A DNA stretch of 37,951 nt from Niastella sp. GTDB lineage: Bacteria; Bacteroidota; Bacteroidia; Chitinophagales; Chitinophagaceae. How positions within the stretch are numbered: the stretch's first letter is position 1; each line of letters opens with the position of its first letter. Positions 8,887 to 18,900 of this stretch are shown piece by piece. Below the pieces are notes generated by a model, which did not search any database, was not told the origin of the DNA, and saw only the letters and a list, made by a program, of their open reading frames with translations. Made by a program: the position numbers and the translations under genes. The DNA lies in contig JAJKIL010000347.1 in assembly GCA_021154515.1 (NCBI GenBank), positions 1 through 37,951 on the forward strand, written 5' to 3'.

Positions 8887-10746
8887 ATGTGTGGTATCTG
8901 CGGATTTATAAAATTTAACAACAGGACGTCAGGCGAGGATGCCGGGATCATCCGGAAAATGAACAGCAAACTGTTTCATAGAGGTCCCGATGCCCAGGAC
9001 ACCTTGCTTTTTGATAATGTGGCACTGGGTTTCAGCCGGCTCAGTATAATTGGACTTGAGAATGGTATGCAGCCCATTTATAACGAAGACGGGTCCCTTG
9101 TGCTGGTGTGTAACGGAGAGATCTTCAATCATATTGAGATCCGGGAAGAATTACAAAAAGCGGGACATGTGTTCAAAACCCGGTCTGATGTAGAAGTGAT
9201 CGTTCATTTATATGAGCAGGAAGGAATGGAATTCCTTAATAAATTGAATGGCCAGTTTGCTTTTGCTTTGTATGATAAGCGGATCGGGAAATTATTATGC
9301 GCAAGGGACCCGATGGGTATCTGCCCCTTGTATTATACCCTGGTAGAAAACACTTTTATTTTTGGGTCGGAGATCAAAGCGATCCTCGAACATCCCCTTG
9401 TCCCCCGTGAAGTTGACCTGGTTGGTCTTGACCAGGTGTTCACATTTGCCGGGCTTATCAGCCCCAGAACAATGTTAAGGCATATCAACAGCCTGGAGAA
9501 CGGCCATTATATTATCGTCAATGACCAGGGTGTTATTCAAAACAACGAATATTGGGACCTCATCTATCCCGAACAGGAGATGCAACAGGACGGGCATCCT
9601 GAAAAATATTATATCGATAAACTGGAAGAATACTTCGAGCGATCGATCCAGCTCAGACTAAGGGCAGATGTGCCTTCCGGACTTTACCTGAGCGGAGGGC
9701 TGGACTCATCGATGATCACGATGAAAGTTAGCCAACTATACCCCACTATCAGTAAAGAGGTCTTTTCCATTGATTTCGCAGAGTCCAATATTTCGGAAAC
9801 ACCCTACCAGATACTGATAGCAAACGAAAGCCGTTCGAAACTGAATAAGAAGACATTTTACTTTAAGGATATCAGTGAAAGGCTGAAGCAGGCTATCTAT
9901 CACTGCGAATGCCCGCTCAAAGAGACCTATAACACCGCCTCCCTGTCATTATCAGAGGCCACCAGGGCTAAAGGGATCAAAGTGATCCTGTCGGGCGAGG
10001 GTTCGGACGAACTTTTTGCCGGATATGTAGGCTACCGTTTTGACAAGATGCGGGCAATGAATTTTGTACAAAATGCCACCAGCCCGGAAGAAGAGGACAT
10101 CCGGGAACGTATTTGGGGAGATAAGACGTTGTTTTATGAAAACAATTTTCAGGAACTGGAAACAATAAAAAGAGGATTGTATTCGGATGCAGTCAATGAA
10201 AAATTTGACGAGGTCAATTGCCTTAACCACCCGGTCATTAATAAAGAAAGACTACGTAACCGGGATGTACTGAACAAGCGGTCGTATATCGATTATAAAC
10301 TGAGACTGGTCGATCACCTGGTAACCGATCATGGAGACAAAATGGCGTTGGCCAATTCTGTTGAAGTAAGATATCCTTTCCTCGACAAGGACCTCATCGC
10401 TTTCTCAACACAGGTGCCGCCAGAACTGAAACTGAAGGATTTTACAGAGAAATATGTAGTAAAGGGCATGGCTAGCCGCTTTGTGCCGAAAAAGATTATC
10501 GATCGGGAAAAATTCGGTTTTATTGCGCCTGGAAGCCCTTACCTGCTTCAAAACAACATAGAATATATCGAACAGATCCTCTCCTATGATTTGATCAGGA
10601 AGCAGGGATATTTTAATCCCGACAGGATCGAAGAATTGAAAAATACCTACAGACAAAAAGGATTCACCCTAAACATTCCCTTTGAAAGCGATTTACTGAT
10701 CACCGTGATCACTTTTGGAATACTCCTGGAGGAGTATTTTTCTTGA
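8887..10746 (+). CDS. asnB: Asparagine synthase (glutamine-hydrolysing), AsnB family
   Basis: This 619-residue protein starts MCGICGF, so Cys2 can serve as the N-terminal nucleophile of a class II glutamine amidotransferase. That separates it from beta-lactam synthetases, which have lost it. The C-terminal half has the ATP-pyrophosphatase loop (LSGGLDSS, Ser near residue 269) and GEGSDELFAGY, where ATP activates a carboxylate as an acyl-adenylate. Family reaction: Asp + Gln + ATP to Asn + Glu + AMP + PPi. In a peptide cluster it may supply Asn for the Asp/Asn module, or amidate a carboxylate of the product; the sequence does not decide. Gaps are 38 bp upstream and 34 bp to the proposed start of the next gene. 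It appears intact. Confidence 0.92.
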   Translation: MCGICGFIKFNNRTSGEDAGIIRKMNSKLFHRGPDAQDTLLFDNVALGFSRLSIIGLENGMQPIYNEDGSLVLVCNGEIFNHIEIREELQKAGHVFKTRSDVEVIVHLYEQEGMEFLNKLNGQFAFALYDKRIGKLLCARDPMGICPLYYTLVENTFIFGSEIKAILEHPLVPREVDLVGLDQVFTFAGLISPRTMLRHINSLENGHYIIVNDQGVIQNNEYWDLIYPEQEMQQDGHPEKYYIDKLEEYFERSIQLRLRADVPSGLYLSGGLDSSMITMKVSQLYPTISKEVFSIDFAESNISETPYQILIANESRSKLNKKTFYFKDISERLKQAIYHCECPLKETYNTASLSLSEATRAKGIKVILSGEGSDELFAGYVGYRFDKMRAMNFVQNATSPEEEDIRERIWGDKTLFYENNFQELETIKRGLYSDAVNEKFDEVNCLNHPVINKERLRNRDVLNKRSYIDYKLRLVDHLVTDHGDKMALANSVEVRYPFLDKDLIAFSTQVPPELKLKDFTEKYVVKGMASRFVPKKIIDREKFGFIAPGSPYLLQNNIEYIEQILSYDLIRKQGYFNPDRIEELKNTYRQKGFTLNIPFESDLLITVITFGILLEEYFS

Positions 10747-10780
10747 ACCCGCAACACCTGAACCTGCCAATTCAAGCACT

Positions 10781-12694
10781 ATGACGATTCGCCTGTTTAC
10801 CAAAAGAATCCTTTTGTTACTGTTCCTTATGACCGTAACCGGCATCTTCCTTTCTGCCAGTGCCCAAAAGCACAAATCGTTTCAAACCAATGGCAGAATG
10901 ATCAATGTTGATAGTTTTAACAGGGAGATTGCAAAAATGATGAAAGAGGTGGGCGTTCCTGCCCTGTCATTAGCGGTGATTGAGAATAATAAAGTTGTAT
11001 TTCATAATACCTATGGCGTCAGAAAAAAGGGAGATAAGAAGAAGGCGGATAATAGGACCGCTTTTGATGCCGGTTCCCTTTCTAAAAGTTATCTCGTTTT
11101 CGCAGTGTACCAACTGGTGGATCAGGGTAAACTCGATCTTGATAAACCATTATATCAATATTTGAAATATGATCGCCTTGAATATGATCCCCGGTATAAA
11201 TTAATTACTGCCAGAATGGTGCTCAGCCATTCTTCCGGAATAGAGAACTGGCAATTTCAAAATGATCCCCTGAAACTGGAAATCATAAGCGATCCCGGAA
11301 CAAAACTGGTATATTCCGGTGAAGGCTATAATTACCTGGCCAAAGTAGTGGAGTCGATCCTTCATCAGCCTTATGAAATATATATCAGGGATCTTGTTCT
11401 GAATGTTCTTCAATTGAATAATTCATACCTGAAGTTTATAAAACAAAAACATCACCTTTTTCACAAAGAGTCTCCCTGGAATTATGCCGTCGGGCACGGT
11501 CTCGACAGCAAACCCATCGTTAAAAAGAACTATGCAGTCAGCCCGGCCTCTGGAAACCATATCACCGCCGAAGATTATGCGAAACTCATTATTGGGATCT
11601 TCGACACCACCCATCTGTCGGTGGCCAGGATAAAGGATCTGGAGCAGCCCATCGCACGGGTCAATAATTCATCCACCTTTTACGGGCCTGGTTTTGAAGT
11701 GGCGGATATCGATGGAGACCTGGTTATAGAACACGGAGGAGATAATGATGGGTTTAAGAACCAGATGTTTTATTCCGTTGCAAAAAAGAGAGGCTATGTG
11801 TTCCTGTCGAATTCTGACCGGGGAAGATTGATGATGAAAAAGCTATGTGATATGACCGTTCAAATGAATATTGAACCTTATTTAAACGCAGAATTTTATC
11901 TCACGGATATGTATCCGAGCAATGCCAGCGATCTGTTAAGGATCTATGATGAAGAGGGCGTTGAAGCCATGTATGCGGCATTGGATAAACTTAAAAAGAA
12001 CGGCACGGTTGGAGCCACCACCCTGGACGTTGTCAGCTTCTATCTGAAATGGTACTATGGAGGCGACAATAGGGTCACTCAAAAATTACTCGAAGATAAT
12101 ATCGCATTATATCCCGATTCATCCTTGTCCTATGTACTGCTGGGAAGACATTTAAGAGACCTCGGCAAACCCGACTCCGCCCTGCTGCACCTGAAGAAAG
12201 CGCAGGAGATGCATTTCTCCGCATGGAGCATCGATGGAGATATCAGCGATTGCGAAACGAAACTGGTGGATTTCAATCGAAGAAAGTCATTAATGGTCAG
12301 GATCAATGAAAAGGAACAAACCACCGTGCCGGCTGACAATTATAATTTAATGAGCGGGGTCGTGTCGATTGCTTCAACAGACGAAGGGGGCGGGCGGTGT
12401 CTTGCCTATATCGAAGCAGATGACTGGATGGAATACAGGATCGATGTCCGGGATAGTGGTAACTATTCGATGACCTTACGAGTTGCCAGCCTGCCAGGAG
12501 GCGGACAGGTGGAACTGCGTATCGAAGATACTTTATTAACGACCATGAATATTGAAACTACGAAGGGCTGGCAGAACTGGGTGTCAAAGACTACCGCCAT
12601 TCGTTTACCGGCAGGAAGCCATACGCTGCGGCTATACGCCAGGGTAGGTGGTTTTAAATTAAACTGGTTAAAATTCGCCAAACAATCAATCTGA
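10781..12694 (+). CDS. Secreted beta-lactamase-family serine hydrolase with TPR-like and CBM6-like C-terminus
   Basis: I chose the ATG at 10781 because it begins a clear signal peptide (MTIRLFTKRILLLLFLM..., cleavage near ASAQ, residue 28). The in-frame ATG at 10715 would add 22 residues before it and overlap the previous gene. The mature part has a PBP/beta-lactamase-type catalytic domain: SxxK as S99-L-S-K102, the second motif as Y178-S-G rather than YxN, and H318-G-G as third motif. A short helical TPR-like stretch follows (about residues 430-500). The last ~120 residues look like a CBM6 module (ADDWMEYRIDV, GWQNWV, GSHTLRLY). It should act in the periplasm or outside as a D-amino-acid-type peptidase or esterase. 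Product trimming, or self-protection at the cell wall, are possible roles. The neighbours at 12699 and 15920 suggest it belongs to the cluster. Confidence 0.85.
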   Translation: MTIRLFTKRILLLLFLMTVTGIFLSASAQKHKSFQTNGRMINVDSFNREIAKMMKEVGVPALSLAVIENNKVVFHNTYGVRKKGDKKKADNRTAFDAGSLSKSYLVFAVYQLVDQGKLDLDKPLYQYLKYDRLEYDPRYKLITARMVLSHSSGIENWQFQNDPLKLEIISDPGTKLVYSGEGYNYLAKVVESILHQPYEIYIRDLVLNVLQLNNSYLKFIKQKHHLFHKESPWNYAVGHGLDSKPIVKKNYAVSPASGNHITAEDYAKLIIGIFDTTHLSVARIKDLEQPIARVNNSSTFYGPGFEVADIDGDLVIEHGGDNDGFKNQMFYSVAKKRGYVFLSNSDRGRLMMKKLCDMTVQMNIEPYLNAEFYLTDMYPSNASDLLRIYDEEGVEAMYAALDKLKKNGTVGATTLDVVSFYLKWYYGGDNRVTQKLLEDNIALYPDSSLSYVLLGRHLRDLGKPDSALLHLKKAQEMHFSAWSIDGDISDCETKLVDFNRRKSLMVRINEKEQTTVPADNYNLMSGVVSIASTDEGGGRCLAYIEADDWMEYRIDVRDSGNYSMTLRVASLPGGGQVELRIEDTLLTTMNIETTKGWQNWVSKTTAIRLPAGSHTLRLYARVGGFKLNWLKFAKQSI

Positions 12695-12698
12695 ACGC

Positions 12699-13499
12699 AT
12701 GAACCCTGAACAAGAGAATGTCATTGGAATAGTCGGCGGCATGGGCCCCCAGGCAGGACTGGCCTTATATGACAAAATCATTCGTCACACGAAAGCAGTA
12801 AGGGACCAGCAACATTTGTCCGTGGTGATGATGTCTTTCTCAAAACATATCGTTGACAGAACTGAATTCTTACAGGGAGATACGTATACGAACCCGGCTT
12901 TTAGTATTGCAGTAGTTATTAAAAAGCTGGAACACGCCGGCGCAGAAATAGTCGGCATTCCCTGTAATACCTCTCATTCTTCCCCCATCCTGGATGTGAT
13001 CTACCGGGAATTAGACAGAATGGATTGCCGGGTACGGTTGGTAAATATGCCTGTGGAGACCTGCCATTTTATACAGGCAAATCACAAAAGCGTCCGGCGT
13101 ATCGGGGTCATGACCACTAACGGTACCTATAAGACGGGATTATATAAGAATTTATTGTTGGATTTGGGCTATGATGTCGTGATCCCGGATCTTATTTTTC
13201 AAAACGAGGTTATCCACAGAATGATCTATGATCCGGTATTCGGAATCAAATCAAAACCCGATTCTATTTCATTAGAAGTAAAAATATTATTGGAAAAAGC
13301 GTTAACTTTCTTTAAGAAAAGAAATGCTGATGCGATCATTCTCGGCTGTACCGAATTATCGCTTATACTTCCCGGAATGATGGTTAACGATATGCTCGTC
13401 ATCGACTCCACTGATGTGCTGGCGAAGGCATTGATCAGGGAGGCGACAAAACGGGAACAATTTCCGCGTGCCCAATCGTTGAAGAACATTAAGTCATAA
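12699..13499 (+). CDS. Aspartate/glutamate racemase family protein (probable aspartate racemase)
   Basis: This 266-residue protein starts with GIVGGMGPQAG, the signature start of PLP-independent amino acid racemases of the RacX/YgeA/aspartate racemase family. Both catalytic cysteines are present: C89 in GIPCNTSH and C217 in LGCTELSL. They act as the two-base pair that removes and adds the alpha proton. The family interconverts L- and D-Asp (some members Glu or other residues). It starts 4 bp after the previous stop and ends 2 bp before the next start, so translation is tightly coupled. A cluster-borne racemase next to an asparagine synthase, in an operon with an Asp-type A domain, points to supply of D-Asp or D-Asn; that link is inferred. 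Confidence 0.9.
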   Translation: MNPEQENVIGIVGGMGPQAGLALYDKIIRHTKAVRDQQHLSVVMMSFSKHIVDRTEFLQGDTYTNPAFSIAVVIKKLEHAGAEIVGIPCNTSHSSPILDVIYRELDRMDCRVRLVNMPVETCHFIQANHKSVRRIGVMTTNGTYKTGLYKNLLLDLGYDVVIPDLIFQNEVIHRMIYDPVFGIKSKPDSISLEVKILLEKALTFFKKRNADAIILGCTELSLILPGMMVNDMLVIDSTDVLAKALIREATKREQFPRAQSLKNIKS

Positions 13500-13501
13500 A
13501 T

Positions 13502-15904
13502 ATGTTTAAAAACTATCTGATCATTGCATTCCGGAATCTTAGAAAGAATAAAGTGTCCGCTATTATCAATATCGGTGGTCTTGCTATGGGGATGGCCGTG
13601 GCCATGCTGATCGGCTTATGGATATATGATGAATTGTCTTTCAATAAATACCATGAGCATCACCTCCGCATCGCACAGGTTATGCGGCACCAGGATCAAC
13701 AGGGTGACAAAATAACAAGCTTTTATCACCCGATGCCGCTTAGCGAAGAACTTCATACCACCTACAAGGATGTTTTTAAATATGTTGTCATCTCCAAACA
13801 AACGGAAGAGCATATCATTTCAGCCGGGGAGAATAAATTTGTCCAGGCGGGGAATTATATGGGAGCCGATGCGCCGGAGATGCTCAGCCTCAGAATGCTA
13901 TACGGCAGTCATGGTGGGCTGAAAGACCCCAATTCCATCCTGCTATCCCAATCTTTAGCAAAAAAGCTATTTGGTAACGGTGATCCTATAGGGAAGATCG
14001 TGAAGATCGATGACCGGTTTACTGTAAAAGTTACGGGCGTGTATGAAGATCTGCCGGCCAATTCAGAATTCAGATATGTATCCTATATAGCTCCTTTTGA
14101 ACTATGGGTCTCGGGCTTGAGAAACAAGGGAATGGATGCCCGAAGCGATTGGAAGAATTATTTTGTATTGATCTATGCTGAGCTGGCGCCCGGCGCCGAT
14201 GTTAACCGGGTGTCAAAGATGATCAAAAATACCTATCTGTCTCATGTTGATCAGAAGACTGCGGATACAAAGCAGGAACTGTTTCTTCATCCGATGGACA
14301 ACTGGCACCTGCATTCAAAATTTGACAATGGGATCGCATCCACCAGTGATCAGATGATGTTTCTCTGGTTCTTTGGTTTCATTGGAGTTTTTGTACTGCT
14401 GCTGGCTTGTATCAATTTTATGAACCTGAGTACGGCCCGTTCTGAAAAACGCGCCAGGGAGGTAGGTGTGCGCAAAGCCATTGGCTCTTTGCGCGGTCAG
14501 CTGCTCACGCAGTTCTTTTGCGAATCATTGCTGGTGGCCGCTTTTTCTTTTGTATTGGCCATTGGTCTCGTCATGCTTGTCCTGCCCTGGTTCAATAAGG
14601 TGGCGGGTAAGGAGATCTCCATATTATGGGGCAACCCCTTGTTCTGGCTAACGGGTCTAGTTTTTACCATCATTACCGGTCTGATTGCAGGAAGCTACCC
14701 TGCATTTTACCTGTCTTCCTTTAATCCTATTCTCGTACTAAAAGGCAGCTTTAAGGCTGGTCGTTTTGCATCGGTTCCACGAAAAATACTGGTGGTGCTT
14801 CAATTCACAGTGTCCATTATGCTAACTGTCAGCACGATTATCGTTTACAGGCAGATCCAGTTTACCAAGGACCGGCCGGTAGGTTATACCCGGGATGGCC
14901 TTTTAATGTTCCACCTGATGGCGCCAGGCTCTTCCGGAAAGTATAATTTGTTAAGTAATGAATTAATGAATACCGGCGTGGTATCGGGAACGGCAGGGGC
15001 AGGAGGCGCCGTCACCGAAGTATGGTCTATGAACAGGAATTTTGATTGGAAAGGGAAGGACCCGGCTACGGACCCCAGCTTTGTTACCCTATCCGTTACA
15101 CAGGACTATGGTAGTACGATCGGATGGCAATTGATTGCCGGTACTGGTTTTTCAAAAGGATATGCCAGCGACTCATCCGGTTTTGTGATCAATGAAGCGG
15201 CAGCAAAACTGATGGGGCTGAAAGACCCTGTAGGAGAATTTGTGAGATGGGAACCTGGCTGGCGCAAAGGCGGAAACTTTAAAATATTAGGCGTCATAAA
15301 GGATATGGTGATGGAATCTCCTTTTGAACCGGCGCAGCCGACGATCTTCACCCTTGATTCGGTTACGAGATGGATGTTCGTCAGGATCAATCCTGCAGTG
15401 AGCGCCAGCAAAGCCCTCGCAAGGATTGAGCCCGTCTTTACTTCTTTATTTCCCGCAGCGCCATTCGATTACAAGTTTGCCGATTTGGAATATGCCAAAA
15501 AATTTGAATCGGAAGAGCGTGTAGGCAAACTGGCCACATTTTTTTCCATACTGGCCATTTTTATATCCTGTTTGGGCTTGTTCGGGCTTGCCTCTTTTGT
15601 GGCGGAGCAAAGGACGAAAGAGATTGGCGTAAGAAAGGTATTGGGCGCCTCCGTGTTTGGTGTATGGCGCCTGATCTCAAAAGAGTTTTTCATGCTTATC
15701 CTCATCGCTTTCCTGATTGCTACGCCAACGGATTATTTCCTGATGTACAACTGGCTGCAGTCATACCAATACAGATCGGGCATTCCCTTGTGGGTGTTTA
15801 TGGTTGTAGGGTTGGGCGCATTGTTGATTGCATTGCTGACCATTAGTTACCAAACGATCAAAGCTGCATTACTGAATCCGGCAAAAAGCCTGAAGGCTGA
15901 ATAG
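13502..15904 (+). CDS. FtsX/MacB-like ABC transporter permease
   Basis: This 800-residue membrane protein has the architecture common in Bacteroidota: an N-terminal helix (about residues 20-42, GGLAMGMAVAMLIGLW), a periplasmic MacB_PCD-like domain, a first FtsX core (about 285-420), a further helix near 430-450, a second periplasmic domain, and a second FtsX core (about 678-800). Each core begins with a coupling-helix signature, EVGVRKAIG and EIGVRKVLG. It needs a separate MacB/LolD-type ATPase, which is not in this window. Such permeases transmit ATP-driven motion to the periplasm and help move antibiotics, peptides or lipoproteins. Here it may help export the peptide or protect against it. 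The start lies 2 bp after the racemase stop. Confidence 0.9.
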   Translation: MFKNYLIIAFRNLRKNKVSAIINIGGLAMGMAVAMLIGLWIYDELSFNKYHEHHLRIAQVMRHQDQQGDKITSFYHPMPLSEELHTTYKDVFKYVVISKQTEEHIISAGENKFVQAGNYMGADAPEMLSLRMLYGSHGGLKDPNSILLSQSLAKKLFGNGDPIGKIVKIDDRFTVKVTGVYEDLPANSEFRYVSYIAPFELWVSGLRNKGMDARSDWKNYFVLIYAELAPGADVNRVSKMIKNTYLSHVDQKTADTKQELFLHPMDNWHLHSKFDNGIASTSDQMMFLWFFGFIGVFVLLLACINFMNLSTARSEKRAREVGVRKAIGSLRGQLLTQFFCESLLVAAFSFVLAIGLVMLVLPWFNKVAGKEISILWGNPLFWLTGLVFTIITGLIAGSYPAFYLSSFNPILVLKGSFKAGRFASVPRKILVVLQFTVSIMLTVSTIIVYRQIQFTKDRPVGYTRDGLLMFHLMAPGSSGKYNLLSNELMNTGVVSGTAGAGGAVTEVWSMNRNFDWKGKDPATDPSFVTLSVTQDYGSTIGWQLIAGTGFSKGYASDSSGFVINEAAAKLMGLKDPVGEFVRWEPGWRKGGNFKILGVIKDMVMESPFEPAQPTIFTLDSVTRWMFVRINPAVSASKALARIEPVFTSLFPAAPFDYKFADLEYAKKFESEERVGKLATFFSILAIFISCLGLFGLASFVAEQRTKEIGVRKVLGASVFGVWRLISKEFFMLILIAFLIATPTDYFLMYNWLQSYQYRSGIPLWVFMVVGLGALLIALLTISYQTIKAALLNPAKSLKAE

Positions 15905-15919
15905 AATACCTTATCACAT

Positions 15920-18900
15920 ATGAAAATATTTTCGGTCAACCGGGTCGCACCGTTGATTATTATCTGCCTTGGCTTTGCCCTGCCTGCTGTTTCACAAAGC
16001 GGCACGGCGGCAAACGGCAGCAGGATGGATAGCGTGGATAAAACAGTGTCCGCGTTGATGAAGGCGGGAAATATACCCGGGTTGAGTTTGGTGATCGTAC
16101 AGGATGGACAGCCCGTTATCAAAACTTATGGTTATGCGGACCTCGACAGTAAAAGACCGGTAACCGACAATACGCTTTTTGAAATTGGTTCCTGTACAAA
16201 GGCCTTTACGGCGCTGGCTATTGCAAAGCTGATTCATGAGCACAAATTGTCGCTGAACGATTATGTGTCCGACTATATACCCTGGTTCCGTGTCAGGTAT
16301 AAGGACAGTCTGGTAAGCATCACCATCGCTCAATTATTACATCATACCAGCGGTATCCCCTGGAGCTCCATCTCAAACATACCCCAGACTAAGGACGAGG
16401 ATGCACTGGTAAAAACCGTTAGAAATCTGGAAGGGCAGGAGTTAAAACGGCTGCCCGGGAAAAAATATGAATATGCTACCATCAATTACGATGTGCTGGC
16501 CCTTGTTATACAAAACATTTCAGGACAACCGTTTGAAACCTATATCCGGCAGCAAATTTTCGATATGCTGCAGCTCAGCAATACCAGCATCGGTATCCCG
16601 GTAGATAGCGCGTTGATGTCAAAAGGTTATAAGATCGGATTTTTCAAACCAAGGGTATATGATGCACCCGTGTTCAGAGGTAATTATGCAGCGGGATATG
16701 TGATTACAGATGCCAGGGATTTTTCAAAATGGCTGCAGTTTCAGATGGGGCTGAAAGATACATCCTTATATGAGCTGGCGGCTTTCACGCAGCAGCGGGA
16801 TGAAACCGTACCCCTGCATTTTTATATGTCTGCCTATGCCATGGGATGGAACCAGTCCTTTGAAGGCAATGGAGAAGTATATCACGGTGGTGTAAATCCG
16901 AATTATACGGCCTATATACAGTTTCGAAAAAAGAGCAAACTGGGGGTGGCGGTATTAGCCAATTCAAACAGCACCTTTACGCCGGTGATCGCCAACAGGG
17001 TGATGAAGCTGCTGGCTGGCGAGAAAATTGAAAAGGAGTATGATCCGGGAGATGGCAACGATAAGGTCTTTTCAACAGCCTCGATCATTCTTGGCTTGTA
17101 TCTGCTGGCTCTTGCTTTCTTTATCGGCCGGATCATCTTCGATATCATAAAGGGAAAAAGAAAGTATGCAGGATTTTCGCGGGCTGCACTGGGCAGGATT
17201 GGCTTACTACTGGTTATCTTTCTACCCTACGTATACGGACTCTACCTGCTTCCAACTGCCTTATTCGGTTTTAGCTGGGAGTCGATGATCGTCTGGACTC
17301 CCTTCAGTTTGACGACCGGTCTGAAAATGCTCAGTCTGGCCATGGGTGTATCCCTCTGTACCTATATAGCAGGCGTGGCCTTTCCGGAAAAAGATAAGTT
17401 CAGAAGAATCGCCCCCCGACTTATCCTATTGAGCGTATTATCTGGTTTGGCAAATATGCTGTTGATCATCCTGATCACTTCTTCCCTTGATCTGGACAAT
17501 ATAGTGGAATTGAAATACCTGATCTTCTATTATTGTCTGACACTATCGGTGTACCTTTTTGGAAGAAGATTCGTGCAGGTCAGCCTGGTAGCCTATACTA
17601 TGGACATGATCTATGAATTGCGGATAAAGATCACCGATAAAATATTTTCCACTTCCTACCAGAACTTTGAGAAGATCGATCGGGGACGGGTATATACAGC
17701 CCTGAACGATGACGTTGGTACTATCGGCGAATCCGCCAATGTATTTGTAGTACTGGTTACCAGTATATTCACCGCCGGGGGAGCGCTGTTATACCTGGCT
17801 TCCATTGCTTTTTGGGCCACTATATTAACCTTCTCTTTGATGGGGGCGCTGACCACGATGTATTTTTTTGTCAGCAAAAGCACCAATAAATTTTATGAGG
17901 CTGCCCGCGACAGCAGGAACGTCTTTATGCGGCTCATCAACGGTATGATCGATGGGTATAAAGAGCTTACCCTGCATCGGAACAGGAAAAAGGCGTATAA
18001 AGAAGATGTAGCAGCAAGTGCGGATGAGTATAAGAAAAAGATCACCGTTGCCAATATCCGGTTCGTGAACGCTTCCTTTGTAGGCGAGGCTGTATTGGTC
18101 CTCATCCTGGGTGTTGTTGCATTGGGGTTCCCAAAATTATTCCCTGGCATTAAAGTCTATACCCTGATGAGTTTTGTGATCGTACTGCTGTACCTGATCG
18201 GGCCGGTGAATACGATCCTGAATTCCGTACCCACTGTATTGCGTCTTCGCATCGCATTAAACCGCATTAAACAATTTCTCAATAGTATTCCATCAGATCC
18301 CGACAATAAGAAATTGATCCTTATGCCAACGCCAGCTACGATCAATAGTATGGGAGCAAAAGGTATAGCATTTCAATACAGGAACGGAGACGACCAGGAT
18401 CCTTTTTCCATCGGCCCCATCGATCTGGAAATGAAGAAAGGTGAAATAGTCTTCATCGTGGGGGGTAACGGAAGCGGCAAAACGACATTTGCCAAACTGC
18501 TCACAGGCCTGTACGAACCCGATCGGGGCAAATTTACCATCAACGGCGAAGAAGTTCCGTTTTCCAGGCTGGGGGAGCATTTCTCAGCCGTTTTCAGCCC
18601 GGTGCATCTTTTTGAAAAATTATACGATATCGATATCAGCGGGCGGGAAGAGGAAGTCAACAATTATTTGAAGCTGTTGCACCTGGATGAAAAAGTTCGG
18701 ATAAACGGAAATAAATATAGTACGATCAATTTATCCGGCGGACAAAGAAAGAGACTGGCCTTGTTGCAGGTTTTTCTGGAAGACTGCCCGGTCTGTCTCT
18801 TTGATGAATGGGCCGCCGACCAGGACCCGGCTTACCGTTTCTTTTTCTACCGGACACTGCTCCCGCAAATGAGAAAGAAAGGAAAGATCATTATTGCGAT

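Noticed and set aside
8887..10746. Beta-lactam synthetase-like cyclase
   Set aside because: The N-terminal Cys2 nucleophile needed for glutamine hydrolysis is present, as in true asparagine synthases; beta-lactam synthetases lack it.
10715..10780. Upstream in-frame ATG for the serine hydrolase
   Set aside because: It would overlap the end of the asparagine synthase gene and place 22 non-hydrophobic residues before an obvious signal peptide that starts at 10781.
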